Positions 1-8,856 are shown, numbered from the stretch's first letter. The stretch is DNA of 64,000 nt from Ralstonia sp. UBA689 (GCF_002298975.1 NZ_DBMV01000045.1:62001-126000); one strand, 5' to 3'. Notes: generated from the letters alone by a model not told the origin. Made by a program: numbers and translations.

Positions 1-365
1 GCGCGCCGGCCATCCAGCACCCCCGTCGCGGCCAGCAGCAGGCTGCCCGAGCACACGCTCGCCACACGTGCCTCCCGCGCCGCACAGCGCTGCACGAACC
101 GGCGCGTGCGTGCGTCGGTGATGGCGGCATCCACGCCGTCACCGCCGGCCACGAGCAGCGTGTCGACCTGGCTTGCGGGCGGGAGCGCCTCGGCGGCCCA
201 GCATGCGCCCGATGAACTGCGCACCAGGCCGGGCTGCGCAGCAACGATCCGCAGTGCGTAGTGCGCATCCCGGTAGTGGCTTGCCACCTCGAACGCGGCC
301 ACCGGCCCGGCAGCGTCGAGCACCTGGAAGTCAGGAAACACAAGAACGGCGATCCGATGGGACAT
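1..365 (-). CDS. GlxA-family regulator, N-terminal part (cut by window edge)
   Basis: Reading the minus strand from the ATG at 365 gives about 121 residues that run off the window. They form the DJ-1/PfpI (class I amidotransferase-like) domain that sits at the N-terminus of GlxA-type AraC regulators: IAVLVFPDFQVLDAAGP at residues 5-21, VAGGDG near 72, and the nucleophile-elbow motif VCSGSLLLAATG with Cys105. The expected C-terminal AraC helix-turn-helix lies outside the window, so 'regulator' rather than stand-alone DJ-1 protein is inferred from the family resemblance. It diverges from the DJ-1-family gene at 486, which it may regulate; such regulators are often next to a stand-alone paralogue. 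Confidence 0.8.
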   Translation of the reverse strand, partial: MSHRIAVLVFPDFQVLDAAGPVAAFEVASHYRDAHYALRIVAAQPGLVRSSSGACWAAEALPPASQVDTLLVAGGDGVDAAITDARTRRFVQRCAAREARVASVCSGSLLLAATGVLDGRR

Positions 366-485
366 GGCTGAAATGGGGTATGGCAGAAAAGGTGGGAACC
401 AAGACATTGCTGCCAGAACGATAGAGCGCGATGCTACAAGTCGTCAACCCGACTGGCGTCAACCCACACGAAGGAGATTCGCATC

Positions 486-1172
486 ATGACGACTGCCCCG
501 TTCATCGTTGTCTTTGCACTGTTCGACCGCGTCACCCAGCTGGATTTCACCGGCCCCAACGAGGTGTTCTGGCGCCTGCCTGGCGCGCAATGCATCATGG
601 CCTCCGCGCGCGGCGGAGAGATCCGTGCCGACGGCGGCCTCACGATCTCGAACGTGCAGCGGCTGGCCGACATCCCGCATGCCGACCTCATCTGCGTGCC
701 CGGCGGCTTTGGTGTGATCGAGGCGATGGGCGATGCGGATTTCGTGCGCGAACTTCGCCGGCTGGCGCAAGGCGCCCGCTATGTCACCTCGGTGTGCAGC
801 GGGTCGCTCGTGCTGGGCGCTGCCGGATTGCTGCGCGGCAAGCGGGCGGCCTGTCATTGGGCCTGGCGCGATCTGCTGCCGCCGTTCGGCGCGATCGTGG
901 ACGAAGGCCGCGTGGCGCGCGACGTCAACCTCATCACCGGAGGCGGTGTCACCGCCGGCATCGACATGGCGCTCACCGTCATGGCCGACATTGCCGGCGC
1001 CGAGTACGCGCAATCGGTGCAACTGGGCATCGAGTACGCGCCGGCGCCGCCGTTCGAATGTGGGCGGCCTGAGCTTGCGGCACCGCAGATCCTGCAGGCC
1101 GTGACCGAGCGGCTGGACCGCCTGCGCGCAGACCGCTATGCAGCGGTGGAGAAGGCCGCGCAGCTCATCTGA
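486..1172 (+). CDS. DJ-1/PfpI family protein, isonitrile hydratase-like
   Basis: This 228-residue cytoplasmic protein is a single DJ-1/PfpI domain. It has the N-terminal strand FIVVFALFDRVTQLDFTGP, the acidic GPNEVFW segment (Glu26), the loop VPGGFG near 71, and the nucleophile elbow VCSGSLVLGAAG with Cys104, followed by CHWAW and the TGGGVTAGIDMAL segment. These match the InhA/isonitrile hydratase branch, whose founding enzyme hydrates isonitriles to N-formamides with the elbow Cys. The true substrate is not known. The start is supported by AAGGAG about 10 bases upstream. It is divergent from the GlxA-like regulator gene and is followed by a nucleosidase gene after 75 bases. Confidence 0.85.
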   Translation: MTTAPFIVVFALFDRVTQLDFTGPNEVFWRLPGAQCIMASARGGEIRADGGLTISNVQRLADIPHADLICVPGGFGVIEAMGDADFVRELRRLAQGARYVTSVCSGSLVLGAAGLLRGKRAACHWAWRDLLPPFGAIVDEGRVARDVNLITGGGVTAGIDMALTVMADIAGAEYAQSVQLGIEYAPAPPFECGRPELAAPQILQAVTERLDRLRADRYAAVEKAAQLI

Positions 1173-1247
1173 ACCCAGGGTGCGGATTGCGGCGACAATG
1201 GCGTCTTTCTTGACACCCTTGCCGCCAAGAGTGGCGCCGCATCCTGC

Positions 1248-2027
1248 ATGAACATCGCATCCTCCAACCCCAACGGCCCGCTCGGCATTGTGGCCGCTTT
1301 GCATGAAGAGATCAGCGAGCTGCTGACGCTGCTGTCCGGCGCCCACCGCGTGCGCATCGGCAGCCGGGATTTCTGGACGGGCAAAGTTGAGGGGCAGGCG
1401 GTGGTCGTGGTGCTTTCACGCATCGGCAAGGTGGCGGCGGCGTCCACGGCGGCGGTGCTCGTGACGCATTTCGGGGTGCGTGCCGTGGTGTTTGCGGGCG
1501 TGGCCGGCGCGCTTGCCCCCGGGGTGGCGGTGGGGGATGTAGTGGTCTCGGCGGAACTGCTGCAGCACGACGTGGATGCCTCACCGCTGTTCCCGCGCTG
1601 GGAGATTCCCCTGACGGGCGTGGCGCGCTTTGCGGCCGACGCATCGCTGGCGCGGGGCCTGCAGGAGAGCGCCGGCGCCGTCCTGGCCGATCCTCAGGCG
1701 CTCCTGGGGCTGGAGGTCATGCGCGCGTTTGGGATTGCCGCGCCGCAGGTGCATGCCGGCCTGATCGTCAGCGGTGATCGCTTTGTCTCCACCTCGGCCG
1801 AAAGCGCGGCACTCCGGGGTGACCTGCCCGATGCGCTGGCCGTTGAAATGGAAGGCGCCGCGGTGGCCCAGGTTTGCCATGAGTGGGGCGTGCCGTTCGC
1901 AGCCATCCGCACGATTTCCGACCGGGCGGACGATGCGGCCAGCGTGGATTTTGCGCAGTTCATCGCGCAAGTGGATTCGCGTTACAGCGTCGCCATCTTG
2001 CGCCGATGGCTGGCCGGGGCCAGCTAA
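1248..2027 (+). CDS. mtnN: 5'-methylthioadenosine/S-adenosylhomocysteine nucleosidase
   Basis: The 259-residue protein has the nucleoside phosphorylase/MTAN fold: GIVAALHEEI near residue 13 (Glu of the purine pocket), FAGVAGAL with the glycine-rich loop, SGDRFV, the ribose-binding VEMEGAAVAQV (Met-Glu) and ISDRAD with the catalytic Asp. Such enzymes cleave MTA and SAH to adenine plus methylthioribose or S-ribosylhomocysteine, recycling by-products of methylation and polyamine synthesis. The length fits bacterial MTANs (about 230-260). The ribosome-binding site is weak, so the exact start is less sure. It is flanked by DJ-1-family genes with no clear functional link. Confidence 0.88.
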   Translation: MNIASSNPNGPLGIVAALHEEISELLTLLSGAHRVRIGSRDFWTGKVEGQAVVVVLSRIGKVAAASTAAVLVTHFGVRAVVFAGVAGALAPGVAVGDVVVSAELLQHDVDASPLFPRWEIPLTGVARFAADASLARGLQESAGAVLADPQALLGLEVMRAFGIAAPQVHAGLIVSGDRFVSTSAESAALRGDLPDALAVEMEGAAVAQVCHEWGVPFAAIRTISDRADDAASVDFAQFIAQVDSRYSVAILRRWLAGAS

Positions 2028-2064
2028 AGCGCCCAGGCCCCCGCATGCTTCCTGCTCGCTCGCT

Positions 2065-2676
2065 TCAGGCGGTGACGCGCTCCAGGTAGGGTTCGATGTT
2101 CTTCAGGGCGTTCGCCACATACGCCTCCTTCTCGCCGACGGGCGCCACGTAATGCAACGCCGCGCGAGCGGCTTCCAGCCCTTCCGTACGCGCGATGACC
2201 CAACCTGCGATATAGGGTGAAGCCAGGCACCCGCCTGCCGTCGCGACGTTGCCCTGCGCGAAGAACGGTTGGTCCAGCACTTCCACGCCGGCTTCCTGCA
2301 CCCAAGGCCTGGTCGTCAGGTCCGTGCATGCCGGCACGCTGCCGAGCAGCCCGAGCTTGGCCAGGACGAGCGTGCCGGAACACTGTGCGGCAATCAGTTG
2401 ACGCGACGGATCGAGCGCCAAGCGTTGCATCAGCCCCGCATCGGCCACGACCTCGCGCGTGCGCATGCCGCTGCCCACGATGACGACATCGGCCGTGCGC
2501 GCCGCTTCCAGCAGCGATTGCGCGTGCACGGTGACGCCGTTCATCGACGTGACCTCCGGCTGCGGGCAGCACAAGGTCACACGCCAGTCGGGCTTTTTGA
2601 CGCGGTTCAGTACGCCCAGGGCGATGATCGAGTCGAGCTCGTTGAATCCGTCGAACGTGAGGATGGCGATATGCAT
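2065..2676 (-). CDS. DJ-1/PfpI family protein
   Basis: A 203-residue DJ-1/PfpI domain protein starts at MHIAILTFDGFNELDS (ATG at 2676). An in-frame extension to 2775 is possible but its residues look unlike the family and would overlap the divergent regulator gene. Visible motifs are VIVGSGM near 66 and the elbow AQCSGTLVLAKLG with Cys99. The protein class includes amidase-, protease- and isonitrile hydratase-like members, so substrate cannot be given. It faces the MocR-type regulator gene at 2774 across about 97 bases, and MocR regulators commonly control a divergent neighbour, so regulation by it is a reasonable inference. Confidence 0.8.
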   Translation of the reverse strand: MHIAILTFDGFNELDSIIALGVLNRVKKPDWRVTLCCPQPEVTSMNGVTVHAQSLLEAARTADVVIVGSGMRTREVVADAGLMQRLALDPSRQLIAAQCSGTLVLAKLGLLGSVPACTDLTTRPWVQEAGVEVLDQPFFAQGNVATAGGCLASPYIAGWVIARTEGLEAARAALHYVAPVGEKEAYVANALKNIEPYLERVTA

Positions 2677-2773
2677 GGCTAGGCTGGGCGCGGAGCCCTG
2701 GCGGGTTGGGATGCCAGGCATGCTAGAGCGCGAAATCAATACAATCAAAAAATTGTCCTGAGTACATCGCGCC

Positions 2774-4111
2774 ATGACCCAAGCCCGATATCAGTCGCTG
2801 GCCGACGCACTGGCCGCGCAGATCCGTGCCGGCCACCTGCCGCCCGGCACGCGTTTGCCTACCCATCGCCTGCTCGCGCAGCGCCATGGCATCGCGCTGG
2901 CCACCGCCACGCGCGTCTATGCTGAACTTGAATCGATGGGGCTGGTAAGCGGCGAGGTGGGGCGTGGCACGTTCGTGCGCGAGACGGCACTGCCGCGCAG
3001 CCTCGGTATCGATCAGCAAGCGGTGGCGGCCGGCGTGGTCGATCTGAACTTCAACTACCCCTCGCTGCCGGGACAGGCCAAGCTGTTGAGCCACGGCTTG
3101 CGCGAGCTTGCGGCCCGGGGTGATCTTGAAGCGCTGCTGCGCTATGCCCCCCACGGCGGCCGGCCCCACGAGCGCGCCAGCGTCGCCCGGCACCTGGCGA
3201 ACCGGGGCCTGGCCGTCGAGCCTGGCAACGTGCTGATTGTCGATGGCGCGCAGCATGGGCTGGCCGTCGCGGCAATGGCGCTGCTGAAGCCCGGCGACGT
3301 GGTCGCGGTCGATGCGTTGACCTATTCCGGGTTCAAGGTGGTGGCCGACATGCTGCACCTGGAGTTGGCCCCGATTCCTGCGGCAGGGCTGGGCCTCGAT
3401 CTCGACAAGCTGGAGCGCCTTTGCGCGCGCCGCCGCGTGCGAGCCGTCTACGTCATGCCCACGCTTCACAACCCGCTTGGCTGGGTGAGCGGCATGAGCT
3501 GGCGGCGCCGGTTGGCTGCCATCGTGCGGCGGTACGGCCTGGTTGCCATCGAGGACGCGGCCTACGCCTTTCTGGAAGCCCGTGCGCCTGCCCCGCTCGC
3601 AACGCTGGTGCCCGAGGCCACGCTCTACGTTTCAGGTTTGTCCAAGAGCGTGGCGACCGGCTTGCGTTTCGGCTTCATCGCCGCCCCGGTCGCGTGGGTG
3701 CCCAAGCTTGAACGCGCCATCCGCGCGACGACCTGGAATACGCCGGCCATCGTCACGACCCTGGCCTGCGCCTGGCTCGACGACGGCACGGTCGACCGCC
3801 TTGAAGCCGAGAAGCGGTGCGATGCGGCAGCGCGGCAGGCGATCGCGCGGAAGGCCCTGGCCGGGCTGACGTTCGTTGCGCACCCGGCGTCGTATTTCGT
3901 CTGGCTCGCGTTGCCGCCCGAGGTGCGGGCCGACCGCGTGGCCGCCGCCCTGCAAGACGACGGCATCTCCGTGTCGACAGCAGAGCCCTTCGCCACGTCG
4001 AAGCAGGTGCCCCACGCACTGCGCCTCGCGCTCGGTTCCGTCAGCCTCGACCGGTTGCATGCGGCCTTGCAGACGGTCAAGCATCGCGTTGACGAGCAGG
4101 TGTACCGCTGA
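2774..4111 (+). CDS. MocR-type GntR regulator with aminotransferase domain
   Basis: The 445-residue protein joins an N-terminal GntR winged helix-turn-helix (residues about 5-75; LPPGTRLPTHRLLAQRHGIA and TATRVYAELESMGLVSGEVGRGTFV) to a fold-type I PLP aminotransferase-like domain (about 105-440). The PLP-binding lysine is Lys291 in SGLSKSVATGLRFGF, and MPTLHNPLG and IEDAAYAF are the usual cofactor-contact motifs. MocR proteins use PLP or an amino compound as effector and act as transcription factors, not as enzymes. The probable target is the divergent DJ-1-family gene ending at 2065. Confidence 0.9.
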   Translation: MTQARYQSLADALAAQIRAGHLPPGTRLPTHRLLAQRHGIALATATRVYAELESMGLVSGEVGRGTFVRETALPRSLGIDQQAVAAGVVDLNFNYPSLPGQAKLLSHGLRELAARGDLEALLRYAPHGGRPHERASVARHLANRGLAVEPGNVLIVDGAQHGLAVAAMALLKPGDVVAVDALTYSGFKVVADMLHLELAPIPAAGLGLDLDKLERLCARRRVRAVYVMPTLHNPLGWVSGMSWRRRLAAIVRRYGLVAIEDAAYAFLEARAPAPLATLVPEATLYVSGLSKSVATGLRFGFIAAPVAWVPKLERAIRATTWNTPAIVTTLACAWLDDGTVDRLEAEKRCDAAARQAIARKALAGLTFVAHPASYFVWLALPPEVRADRVAAALQDDGISVSTAEPFATSKQVPHALRLALGSVSLDRLHAALQTVKHRVDEQVYR

Positions 4112-4221
4112 TGCCAGTCACGCCGGCCATGCTGAATTCCGCAGGCTTGAATACACTCTCGTCCGAACCACGATGTTGGAACATTCGAATGGCTTGGCCC
4201 ATGAGAGAACACGGAGAACAT

Positions 4222-5073
4222 ATGAAGCGCTGGCTCGTGACGATGGCGGGATGGATGGTCTGCGCGTGCGCAACCTTTGGCGGCGCGGCGTATGCTGCGG
4301 ACCCGGTGACGCTCATCGTCGCCGTGGGCGCGCAGCAGCAGACCTGGGAACGCGATGCGCTGCTGCATGACCAGCGCCTGACAAATGTCACCGTTGAAGA
4401 CGAGAACCTGAAGCGTCGCCTGACCTTCAAGGCGATCCCCGTGACGGAGTTGTTCCGGGGCCAGTTGACCAGCCCGGACGCCAGCGCCACCACCGCGGCC
4501 AGCGATGGCTATGTGTCGCACCTGCCGATGCGTCTGCTGCTGGCTGACCGCGCCGACGGCCCGCGCGCCTGGCTTGCGGTGGAAGATCCCGCCGCGCCGT
4601 GGCCGATGCTCAAGGGTCAGGACATCGGGCCGTTCCGCCTGATCTGGACGGCGCCGGCAGCCAAGGCATCCGTGGTGAACGAGAGCCTGTGGACCTACAA
4701 CATCGTGCGTATCGATGTGGCCGCTGTGCCCGAAGCGCGTTTCGCCGCCATTCGGCCCGCCGCCGGGCTGCCTGCTGATGGGCCCGTCATGCGCGGCTTC
4801 GCGACTTTCCAGCGCGTCTGCTTTTCCTGCCACACGCTCAACCGCGCGGGCGATGCCAACCTGGGGCCGGACCTGAACGTCCCCTACAGCCCCGTGGAAT
4901 ATCTGGGTGACGATAAGCTGCGCCACCTCATCCGCGACCCGCAATCGCTGCGCTGGTGGCCGAACGCGCGCATGTCGGCCATCGATGAGAAGACGCTCTC
5001 CGAGGCCCAGCTCAACGAGCTGCTGGCCTACTTGCACCACATGGCGCAGCGCAAGGCGATGGTCACGCACTGA
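4222..5073 (+). CDS. Periplasmic cytochrome c family protein
   Basis: The chosen start, MKRWLVTMAGWM, gives 283 residues with a Sec signal peptide ending at AAYA-ADPV (about residue 27); an upstream in-frame ATG at 4111 would bury this signal and is unlikely. The C-terminal third holds one haem c site, C200-F-S-C203-H204, and a probable distal ligand Met251 in NARMSAI. The N-terminal region (about 30-190) resembles the fold next to molybdopterin oxidoreductase subunits but I cannot assign it firmly. The protein is likely a periplasmic electron carrier. It stands alone; its partner is not visible. Confidence 0.8.
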   Translation: MKRWLVTMAGWMVCACATFGGAAYAADPVTLIVAVGAQQQTWERDALLHDQRLTNVTVEDENLKRRLTFKAIPVTELFRGQLTSPDASATTAASDGYVSHLPMRLLLADRADGPRAWLAVEDPAAPWPMLKGQDIGPFRLIWTAPAAKASVVNESLWTYNIVRIDVAAVPEARFAAIRPAAGLPADGPVMRGFATFQRVCFSCHTLNRAGDANLGPDLNVPYSPVEYLGDDKLRHLIRDPQSLRWWPNARMSAIDEKTLSEAQLNELLAYLHHMAQRKAMVTH

Positions 5074-5385
5074 CGGCCGCGCTCGATGCCCGGTACGCCT
5101 GGTATTGAGGTGGAGGACATTGCCCAGCGCCACGGCCCCAATACCGGCGCGCTGGTGATGTGCTGCAATCGACCCGTATGCAAGGGCGCATGGCCGCTCG
5201 CTCAAGCCGCGCTGGCAATCGATCTGGCGGGATGACCGTCCACGAGAAATCTCATCATCAACGCTGTGCTAATGTGCGCGTGCACGCGCCGGCCGAGTGT
5301 TAACAAATAGAAATATGACGCTCTGCCGGTGCTGCTTCATTGCACTCTCTGGCCCGGGGGGGCCGACATTTTTGGCGAGCCGTTG
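5074..5385. other. Intergenic stretch without a supported gene
   Basis: This 312-base gap contains a 49-codon open frame at 5086-5235 (plus) with a CCNRPVC segment but no clear ribosome-binding site and no recognised relatives. The last 100 bases are AT-richer than the surroundings (around TTAACAAATAGAAATATG near 5300) and probably carry the promoter of the zinc-ribbon gene. No terminator hairpin with a T run is visible. Confidence 0.4.
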
Positions 5386-6060
5386 ATGAGCAACGATAGC
5401 GATCTGCATTTCTCAAACAACTACCGCGACCTGTGCATTCAGTCGGGAACGGGCGCCGGGTTCCAGTTCGAGTTTTATTGCCAATGCTGCAGCGACACCT
5501 GGCGCTCGTCGTTCGAGCCCTACCGCAGTGGCCAGGCGTCGGGCTGGATGCGCGAAGCCGGTGGCCTGCTCGGCGGTCTGTTCGGCGGGTTCGGCAATCA
5601 ACTGGACAACGCGGCCGAAGGGCTGGCGCGTGCGGGTTGGGGTACGTCGCGGGATGCCGCGTTCAAGACGGCCATCGGCTCGGCACAGGCGCACTTTCAT
5701 CGTTGCGCGAGCTGCCATCGGTATTCCTGCAGCCAATGCTGGAGCCCCGACACCGGCCTGTGCCAGAGCTGCGCCCCGGACCTCGCCGCCCAGGTGCGCG
5801 TGGCACGGCATGCCGGCACCATGGAGGCAGCCACGGATGCTGCCAAAGAGGCTGGCAAGGGTCAGGCGGCCGACGTGGAAATCAACGCCGCACGCACGCT
5901 CGTTTGCCCGGAATGCCATACCGAAACGCATGGCGCCAAGTTCTGCCCGCAGTGCGGCCACAACCTGACCGCCAAAACCGCGTGCGGACATTGCAAGACC
6001 GAACTGCCGGCCGGCAGCCGGTTCTGCCCAGAATGCGGTCAAGCTGCTTCGGGCGGCTGA
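5386..6060 (+). CDS. Multi-zinc-ribbon protein, function unknown
   Basis: The 224-residue protein has cysteine pairs throughout: CQCC near residue 30, CASC and CSQC near 105-120, CQSC near 130, then a double zinc ribbon at the C-terminus (CPEC...CPQCG and CGHC...CPECG, about 170-220). A Gly-rich stretch (GGLLGGLFGGFG) lies near 60, and an Ala-rich linker separates the two Cys regions. This is the architecture of stand-alone zinc-ribbon proteins that mediate protein contacts; no enzymatic motif is visible. The start at MSNDSD was preferred over an upstream ATG at 5329, whose added residues look non-conserved. The gene is monocistronic as far as I can see. Confidence 0.75.
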   Translation: MSNDSDLHFSNNYRDLCIQSGTGAGFQFEFYCQCCSDTWRSSFEPYRSGQASGWMREAGGLLGGLFGGFGNQLDNAAEGLARAGWGTSRDAAFKTAIGSAQAHFHRCASCHRYSCSQCWSPDTGLCQSCAPDLAAQVRVARHAGTMEAATDAAKEAGKGQAADVEINAARTLVCPECHTETHGAKFCPQCGHNLTAKTACGHCKTELPAGSRFCPECGQAASGG

Positions 6061-6081
6061 TGTACCGGCCGATTTTCTGAG

Positions 6082-6591
6082 CTATTCATTCGCCCACGCA
6101 ACCAGCGTGGCGATGGTGTTCATGTTGCGCGCGGTCCCCGTCCTGGCGACGGGGATCTTCAGTTTGGAGTGCGCCATGCCGTCGCCGTAGTGCACGTAGA
6201 TCTCTCGCACGCCAAGCGCGATGTCTTCTGCCTGGCGGCCGCTCACGGCTGCCAGCGCATCGGCCGGCGGCGGCGTATCGAGAAAGACGGCGACGGTCCG
6301 GTTGGGCGCTGCCGACTTGAACGGATTGCTTTCCAGCACGGCGGCCAGCTCCGCACCCGTGCGCACCAGGACGCCCACGGGCTTGCCGGCGTAGTCCTCC
6401 AGGCAACGCTCCAGCTTGGCCTTTACCGAGGCCTCGGACAGCCGGCTTTGAAAGAAGACGTTGCCGCTCGCAATGTAGGTGCGCACGTCGGCCAGCCCGA
6501 TGGACTCGCACATGGCTCGCAGCTCTGCCATCGGCAGCTTGCCGGTGCCACCAACGTTCACGGCACGCAGGAAGGCGACGTAGATCGGCAT
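6082..6591 (-). CDS. DUF1697 domain-containing protein
   Basis: The 169-residue protein matches the DUF1697 family over its whole length: the N-terminal MPIYVAFLRAVNVGG, LADVRTYIASGNVFFQS near 35-50, and the C-terminal RTGTARNMNTIATL. The family has a small alpha/beta fold and no established biochemical role. The start has a GAACAC-type weak ribosome-binding site, but the N-terminus is the conserved one. It is convergent with the zinc-ribbon gene (stops 21 bases apart). Confidence 0.88.
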   Translation of the reverse strand: MPIYVAFLRAVNVGGTGKLPMAELRAMCESIGLADVRTYIASGNVFFQSRLSEASVKAKLERCLEDYAGKPVGVLVRTGAELAAVLESNPFKSAAPNRTVAVFLDTPPPADALAAVSGRQAEDIALGVREIYVHYGDGMAHSKLKIPVARTGTARNMNTIATLVAWANE

Positions 6592-6630
6592 GGGGTGTTC
6601 TCCTGAGCTTCACAATCTGTACATTTTGTT

Positions 6631-6648
6631 ACCGGATTGACCGGATTG
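6631..6648. repeat. Tandem 9-bp direct repeat in promoter region
   Basis: ACCGGATTG occurs twice head to tail without spacer between the DUF1697 gene (minus) and the glycine-zipper gene (plus). Tandem short direct repeats are typical of response-regulator sites of the OmpR/PhoB kind, but I cannot name a regulator. Confidence 0.35.
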
Positions 6649-6800
6649 TTTAACCCGGCCAGCCACCGGCCCTGTATTCTGCGCCGCAACCCGTTGAGCC
6701 CGATTGCGTCCTGACGGGCTCTCAAGCGGTGAGCCGTTCACTTGTTGACCAACGTGAATGCTGCACCGAGCCTACATTTGCGAGCAAGGAGAACACCAGC

Positions 6801-7232
6801 ATGTGGAAGAAGATGGCCCCCACCCTCATCGTGGCAACTCTCGCCGGCCTGACGGCTTTGCCGGCAGCGGCGGATGACCTGCGCAATGCACTCGGCGGCG
6901 CCCTGGGCGGTGCCGGTGGGGCCGCAGTAGGCGGTGCAGTCGGCGGGCAGACCGGCTCGGTGATCGGCGGTGCCATTGGCGGCGGTGCCGGCGGCGCGCT
7001 GACGGCGAATGGCCACGAGCGCAAGGGTGCCATCATCGGCGGTGCGGTCGGTGGCGGTGTGGGTGCTGCTGCTGGCAATGCCATGGGCGGCCGCACGGGC
7101 GGCATCGTCGGCGCGGGCTTGGGTGGTGGCGCAGGCGCGGCGCTGGGCGGCAACGTGCAGCGCAATTCGTATCCCGACCACGATGGTCGCGGCCGAGGTC
7201 ATCGCCATCACGGTAAGCATCACCGCGACTAA
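6801..7232 (+). CDS. Exported glycine-zipper protein with His-rich tail
   Basis: The 143-residue protein begins with a signal peptide (cleavage probably after ALPAAA, about residue 24), followed by about 90 residues of glycine-zipper repeats (GGALGGAGGAAVGGAVGG style) and a charged, His-rich C-terminus (HRHHGKHHRD). Glycine-zipper helices pack in membranes; such proteins usually reside in the outer membrane or periplasm. The start is supported by AAGGAG nine bases upstream. A strong intrinsic terminator follows at 7277. Metal binding by the His tail is possible but only inferred. Confidence 0.8.
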   Translation: MWKKMAPTLIVATLAGLTALPAAADDLRNALGGALGGAGGAAVGGAVGGQTGSVIGGAIGGGAGGALTANGHERKGAIIGGAVGGGVGAAAGNAMGGRTGGIVGAGLGGGAGAALGGNVQRNSYPDHDGRGRGHRHHGKHHRD

Positions 7233-7276
7233 TCCGACGCATCCTCTGGGCGCTCGCGGCCGAGCGCTCGCGACCA

Positions 7277-7307
7277 ACGACCGTGCCCGCGCACGGTCGT
7301 TTTTTTT
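7277..7307 (+). terminator. Intrinsic terminator after glycine-zipper gene
   Basis: Perfect 10-bp stem ACGACCGTGC / GCACGGTCGT with a four-base loop (CCGC), followed directly by eight T residues. It lies 45 bases downstream of the stop of the glycine-zipper gene. Confidence 0.92.
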
Positions 7308-7431
7308 CTCCTCCGCTCTGGCGAAGGCGCGATGCCTTCCAGAAATCGGTCGCCGGTGTTGTGCGATCGACCTACCATAGCCAGACGGGCGCGGTGCCGT
7401 GCATGCCGTAGCCGCCACGAAGGAGAGCGCC

Positions 7432-8811
7432 ATGACGCAACGCTTCGACGCCATCATCATCGGAACCGGGCAGGCCGGTCCGCCGTTGGCCGCGCGGTTG
7501 TCCGCCGCGGGCATGAAGGTGGCCATCGTCGAGCGCGGACGGTTTGGCGGTACGTGCGTCAACACCGGGTGCATCCCCACCAAGACGCTCGTGGCCAGCG
7601 CCTATGCGGCACGCCTGGCGCAACGTGCGGCCGAATACGGAGTGGTGATCGGCGGTCCGGTCACGGTCGACATGCAGCGCGTGAAGGCGCGCAAGGATGA
7701 AATTTCCGGACGCTCCAGCCGGGGCGTGGAGCAGTGGGTCCGTGGCCTGGAGCACGGCACGGTCTTCCAGGGCCACGCGCGCTTCGAGAGTGCGCATACC
7801 GTGCGCGTCGGCAGCGATCTGCTCGAAGCTGGACGGATCTTCATCAACGTCGGCGGCCGCGCGCTGATTCCGCCCATGCCGGGCCTCGATCAGGTGCCCT
7901 ACCTCACCAACGCGACGATGATGGACGTCGACTTTCTGCCCGAACACCTGATCGTGGTCGGGGGCAGCTACGTGGGGCTCGAATTCGGCCAGATGTACCG
8001 GCGCTTCGGCTCGCGGGTGACGATCGTGGAGAAAGGCCCGCGCCTGATTGCCCGTGAAGACGAAGACGTGGCGCAGGCCGTGCGCGAGATCCTGGAGGCC
8101 GAGGGGATCGACGTTCAGGTTGCCGCCAATTGCCTGAGCGTGCGGCGCGATGGAGGCAACGTGGTGGTCGGATTGGACTGCACCGGAGGCGCGCGTGAAG
8201 TGTCGGGTTCGCATCTGCTGATGGCAGTCGGGCGCGTGCCCAACACCGACGATCTCGGCCTGGACAAGGCCGGGGTCGAGACCGATGCGCGCGGCACCAT
8301 CCGCGTGGATGAGCAACTGCGCACCAACGTCCCCGGCATTTGGGCCATGGGCGATTGCAACGGCCGCGGCGCGTTCACGCATACGTCCTACAACGATTAC
8401 GAGATCGTCGCGGCCAACCTGCTCGACGATGATCCGCGCAGGGTGTCGGACCGCATTCCGGCGTATGCCATGTACATCGACCCACCCCTCGGCCGCGTCG
8501 GCATGACGCTGGCCGAGGCACGACAATCCGGCCGCAAGCTGCTGGTGGGCACACGCCCCATGACGCGCGTCGGACGCGCCGTGGAGAAGGGCGAGAGCCT
8601 GGGCTTCATGCGCGTGATTGTGGATGCGCAGACCCACGAGATCCTGGGCGCTTCCATTCTGGGTGTGACGGGGGACGAGGTCGTGCATTCGCTGCTCGAT
8701 GTGATGTACGCCAGGGCGCCATACACCACAATCGGCCGCGCCATGCACATCCACCCGACCGTGTCGGAATTGCTGCCGACGCTGCTGCAGGAGATGCGGC
8801 CAATGCAGTAG
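7432..8811 (+). CDS. FAD-dependent pyridine nucleotide-disulfide oxidoreductase (mercuric reductase-like)
   Basis: The 459-residue protein has the class I flavin disulfide reductase layout: FAD site IIIGTGQAGPPLA at 8-20, redox-active pair in GGTCVNTGCIPTKT (Cys42/Cys47), the NAD(P) site VVGGSYVGLEFGQ, the second FAD motif GIWAMGDCNG, and the C-terminal dimer/catalytic HIHPTVSELLPTLL with the conserved His. It lacks the N-terminal metal-binding domain and the C-terminal Cys pair of true MerA, and there is no lipoyl partner nearby, so a generic NAD(P)H:disulfide or quinone reductase is the safest name. GAAGGAG lies 12 bases before the ATG. Confidence 0.85.
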   Translation: MTQRFDAIIIGTGQAGPPLAARLSAAGMKVAIVERGRFGGTCVNTGCIPTKTLVASAYAARLAQRAAEYGVVIGGPVTVDMQRVKARKDEISGRSSRGVEQWVRGLEHGTVFQGHARFESAHTVRVGSDLLEAGRIFINVGGRALIPPMPGLDQVPYLTNATMMDVDFLPEHLIVVGGSYVGLEFGQMYRRFGSRVTIVEKGPRLIAREDEDVAQAVREILEAEGIDVQVAANCLSVRRDGGNVVVGLDCTGGAREVSGSHLLMAVGRVPNTDDLGLDKAGVETDARGTIRVDEQLRTNVPGIWAMGDCNGRGAFTHTSYNDYEIVAANLLDDDPRRVSDRIPAYAMYIDPPLGRVGMTLAEARQSGRKLLVGTRPMTRVGRAVEKGESLGFMRVIVDAQTHEILGASILGVTGDEVVHSLLDVMYARAPYTTIGRAMHIHPTVSELLPTLLQEMRPMQ

Positions 8812-8824
8812 CGCTGGGCTGCAG

Positions 8825-8856
8825 GAAAAAAAAAGAAGGGCGCCATCAAGGCGCCC
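8825..8856 (-). terminator. Intrinsic terminator of the chaA-like gene
   Basis: On the minus strand a 7-bp stem GGGCGCC/GGCGCCC with a five-base loop is followed by a short spacer and a run of nine T residues. It lies 31 bases beyond the stop of the antiporter gene. Without the T run on the plus strand it is weaker for the convergent oxidoreductase gene. Confidence 0.85.

Noticed and set aside
431..1072. 213-codon open frame overlapping the isonitrile hydratase-like gene in another frame
   Set aside because: The 486-1172 frame has the DJ-1 motifs; this one is Arg/His-rich shadow sequence.
5086..5235. 49-codon open frame with a CCNRPVC segment
   Set aside because: No ribosome-binding site, no recognised family and no terminator; could be chance.
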